Of a stretch of 64,000 nucleotides of DNA, positions 63,025 through 64,000 are shown in pieces; the first letter of the stretch is position 1, and each line of letters starts with the position of its first letter. The notes beneath the pieces were generated by a model. That model searched no databases and had not been told where the DNA came from. It was given only the letters and a program-made list of their open reading frames with translations. This DNA comes from JAUILH01 sp964230215 (GTDB lineage Bacteria > Bacteroidota > Bacteroidia > Flavobacteriales_D > JAUILH01), in contig CAXRGQ010000006.1 of NCBI GenBank assembly GCA_964230215.1, positions 248,001-312,000 of the forward strand, given 5' to 3'. Both the position numbers and the translations under genes were made by a program.

Positions 63025-63749
63025 TACTCCACCCTACTAATAATCTTACCGTCCTCACCATATTCATCCCACACGCCCACTTTCTCGTTATCCTTATATT
63101 CACCTTTAACCTCCAAAGTACCGTCCTCATAATAATCGGTGGTAGGACCGTTTAGTTTACCATCTTCCCATACTTCCGTGTGTCTTAACTGCCCATTTGG
63201 GAAATATAATTTTATCTCGCCATCTTGAACACCTCTTTCATATTGTCCTTCTGCAAATAAACTACCATCTTCAAAAAATTGCTTAGCAGGTCCGTGCTTA
63301 ACTCCCCCCACATAGGTTTCGGTCATTTTAACTTGTCCATTGGGATAATAAACAGTGAAAACACCTGCCAATTCATTGTCCATTAACTCACCTTCTGCTT
63401 GTATCGTACCGTCTTCAAAATAGTCTATAAATTTGCCATTAGCCAAGCCACCTACATAGTCCTCTATTTTGGATAATTCGCCATTAGGCCAGTACCAGCG
63501 CCATGTGCCTGTCATAGCACCTTGCTCGTACGCACCCTCTGCAATGATATTTCCCTTCTCATCGTAGAACTTCCAATCACCAGTCATTTCACCATCGACT
63601 ATGTAGCCGGTAGAATCAAACTTTCCCGCCTCATTGTGGCGCTCAATCAAGGTTTTATTGGATGTATTATCATTTGCAGCATCATCAGATGAACCACAAG
63701 CTATAGTACCAACAAGCATTAATAGTAAAAGACTGTTTCTAAATATCAT
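63021..63749 (-). CDS. MORN-variant repeat lipoprotein (YwqK-like)
   Basis: This 242-residue lipoprotein has its acyl cysteine at C18 (VGTIAC). About eight MORN_2-type repeats of 23 residues follow, from about residue 45 to the end. The repeats alternate between a PNGxL/V form and an EDGTL..EGE form, making an approximately 46-residue double unit repeated three times. YwqK-like proteins are sometimes labelled antitoxins, but an exported lipoprotein is not likely to be one. Its start lies within the last codons of the upstream oxidase gene (11-bp overlap). Confidence 0.85.
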   Translation of the reverse strand: MIFRNSLLLLMLVGTIACGSSDDAANDNTSNKTLIERHNEAGKFDSTGYIVDGEMTGDWKFYDEKGNIIAEGAYEQGAMTGTWRWYWPNGELSKIEDYVGGLANGKFIDYFEDGTIQAEGELMDNELAGVFTVYYPNGQVKMTETYVGGVKHGPAKQFFEDGSLFAEGQYERGVQDGEIKLYFPNGQLRHTEVWEDGKLNGPTTDYYEDGTLEVKGEYKDNEKVGVWDEYGEDGKIISRVEY

Positions 63750-64000
63750 CAGGAAATATTTTTGAAGGATTTAAAATGTTATTGGGATCAAACACCTGTT
63801 TAATTGATTTCATCAAACCAAGCTCTACACGGCTAAACGGAATGTGCATATAGTTCTTTTGCACCCAACCTATGCCATGCTCGCCGCTAAGTGTACCTCC
63901 AAGAGAAGTTGTAAGTTCAAAAATCTCATGGATAGCTTGTGGTAATTCGTTTTCCCACTGGTCTTCTGTTAAATCCCCTTTAATAATGTTTACATGCAGA
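63739..64000 (-). CDS. FAD-linked oxidase, 3' end (GlcD/D-lactate dehydrogenase type; partial)
   Basis: The frame read leftward from 64000 gives 86 residues ending IFPDDI, with the C-terminal signature of FAD-binding oxidases of the GlcD/DLD family: GGTLSGEHGIGWVQKNYM and MKSIKQVFDPNNILNPSKIF. The rest of the gene is beyond the window. It likely oxidises a 2-hydroxy acid such as D-lactate or glycolate. The MORN lipoprotein gene starts inside its 3' end. Confidence 0.85.
   Translation of the reverse strand, partial: LHVNIIKGDLTEDQWENELPQAIHEIFELTTSLGGTLSGEHGIGWVQKNYMHIPFSRVELGLMKSIKQVFDPNNILNPSKIFPDDI

Noticed and set aside
63021..63749. Antitoxin of a toxin-antitoxin pair
   Set aside because: MORN_2 proteins are often so labelled, but this one is an exported lipoprotein and no toxin gene is adjacent.
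1..64000. Prophage, insertion sequence or genomic island
   Set aside because: No integrase, transposase, tRNA-flanking repeat or sharp composition change was noticed by eye; a compositional scan was not possible.

Overview
The window is about 40% GC and comes from a Bacteroidota chromosome, most likely a marine Flavobacteriia-type lineage. Three things support this. Several secreted proteins end in type IX secretion (T9SS) sorting domains. TonB-dependent receptors and partner lipoproteins are present (TonB receptor followed by DUF4249, an OMP_b-brl_3-type barrel, DUF5916). Several promoters fit the Bacteroidota primary sigma pattern, TTG, 18-21 bp, TAnnTT(T/C)G, and starts lack Shine-Dalgarno sequences. 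I saw no tRNA, rRNA, CRISPR array, insertion sequence or phage gene; it reads as ordinary chromosomal core and lineage-specific sequence.

Layout. 1-74 is the 5' end of an unrecognised minus-strand gene, followed by a 400-bp gap with two hairpins. 482-6792 holds a WD40 protein, then a tightly overlapping minus operon (membrane-anchored MutS-like ATPase, small lipoprotein, homologue of the queuosine-tRNA mannosyltransferase GTDC1/QTMAN), and a VIT/vWA protein. 6854-15040 holds PhoX phosphatase, a transglutaminase, a TonB receptor/DUF4249 pair, thioredoxin reductase and a TraB/GumN lipoprotein. RNase P RNA lies at 15041-15416 (minus). 16191-21937 is an overlapping set of a BNR/VPS10-like protein, an oligopeptidase B-like lipoprotein and a VOC protein. 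23051-28567 (minus) is a TetR, small acidic protein, ABC, HlyD, TolC export operon whose ABC subunit has lost nearly every ATPase motif. Then come hemF, a beta-carbonic anhydrase, YjdM and an Omp28-like T9SS protein.

32461-40411 (minus) is the classic pbpC plus alpha-2-macroglobulin pair (peptidoglycan repair and periplasmic protease trap). 41667-47150 encodes a giant T9SS type B surface protein with a propeller of SBBP repeats. It is followed by a MoeB-rhodanese fusion lacking the usual zinc cysteines, an outer-membrane protein, a canonical MsbA-like exporter, CreD, a T9SS-sorted cupredoxin, another T9SS cargo, an outer-membrane barrel, DUF1579-like and DUF5916 proteins, several small lineage-specific proteins (zinc-knuckle membrane protein, DKNYY protein, GIY-YIG protein), a MORN-repeat lipoprotein and the 3' end of a GlcD-type FAD oxidase.

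The best candidates for something not well described are (i) the TetR-regulated export operon with a pseudo-ATPase ABC subunit, a translationally coupled small acidic protein and a multi-site operator embedded in the tetR promoter, and (ii) the MutS-like/lipoprotein/QTMAN operon, which suggests bacterial glycosylation of queuosine or a related nucleoside. Both are inferences from sequence alone.
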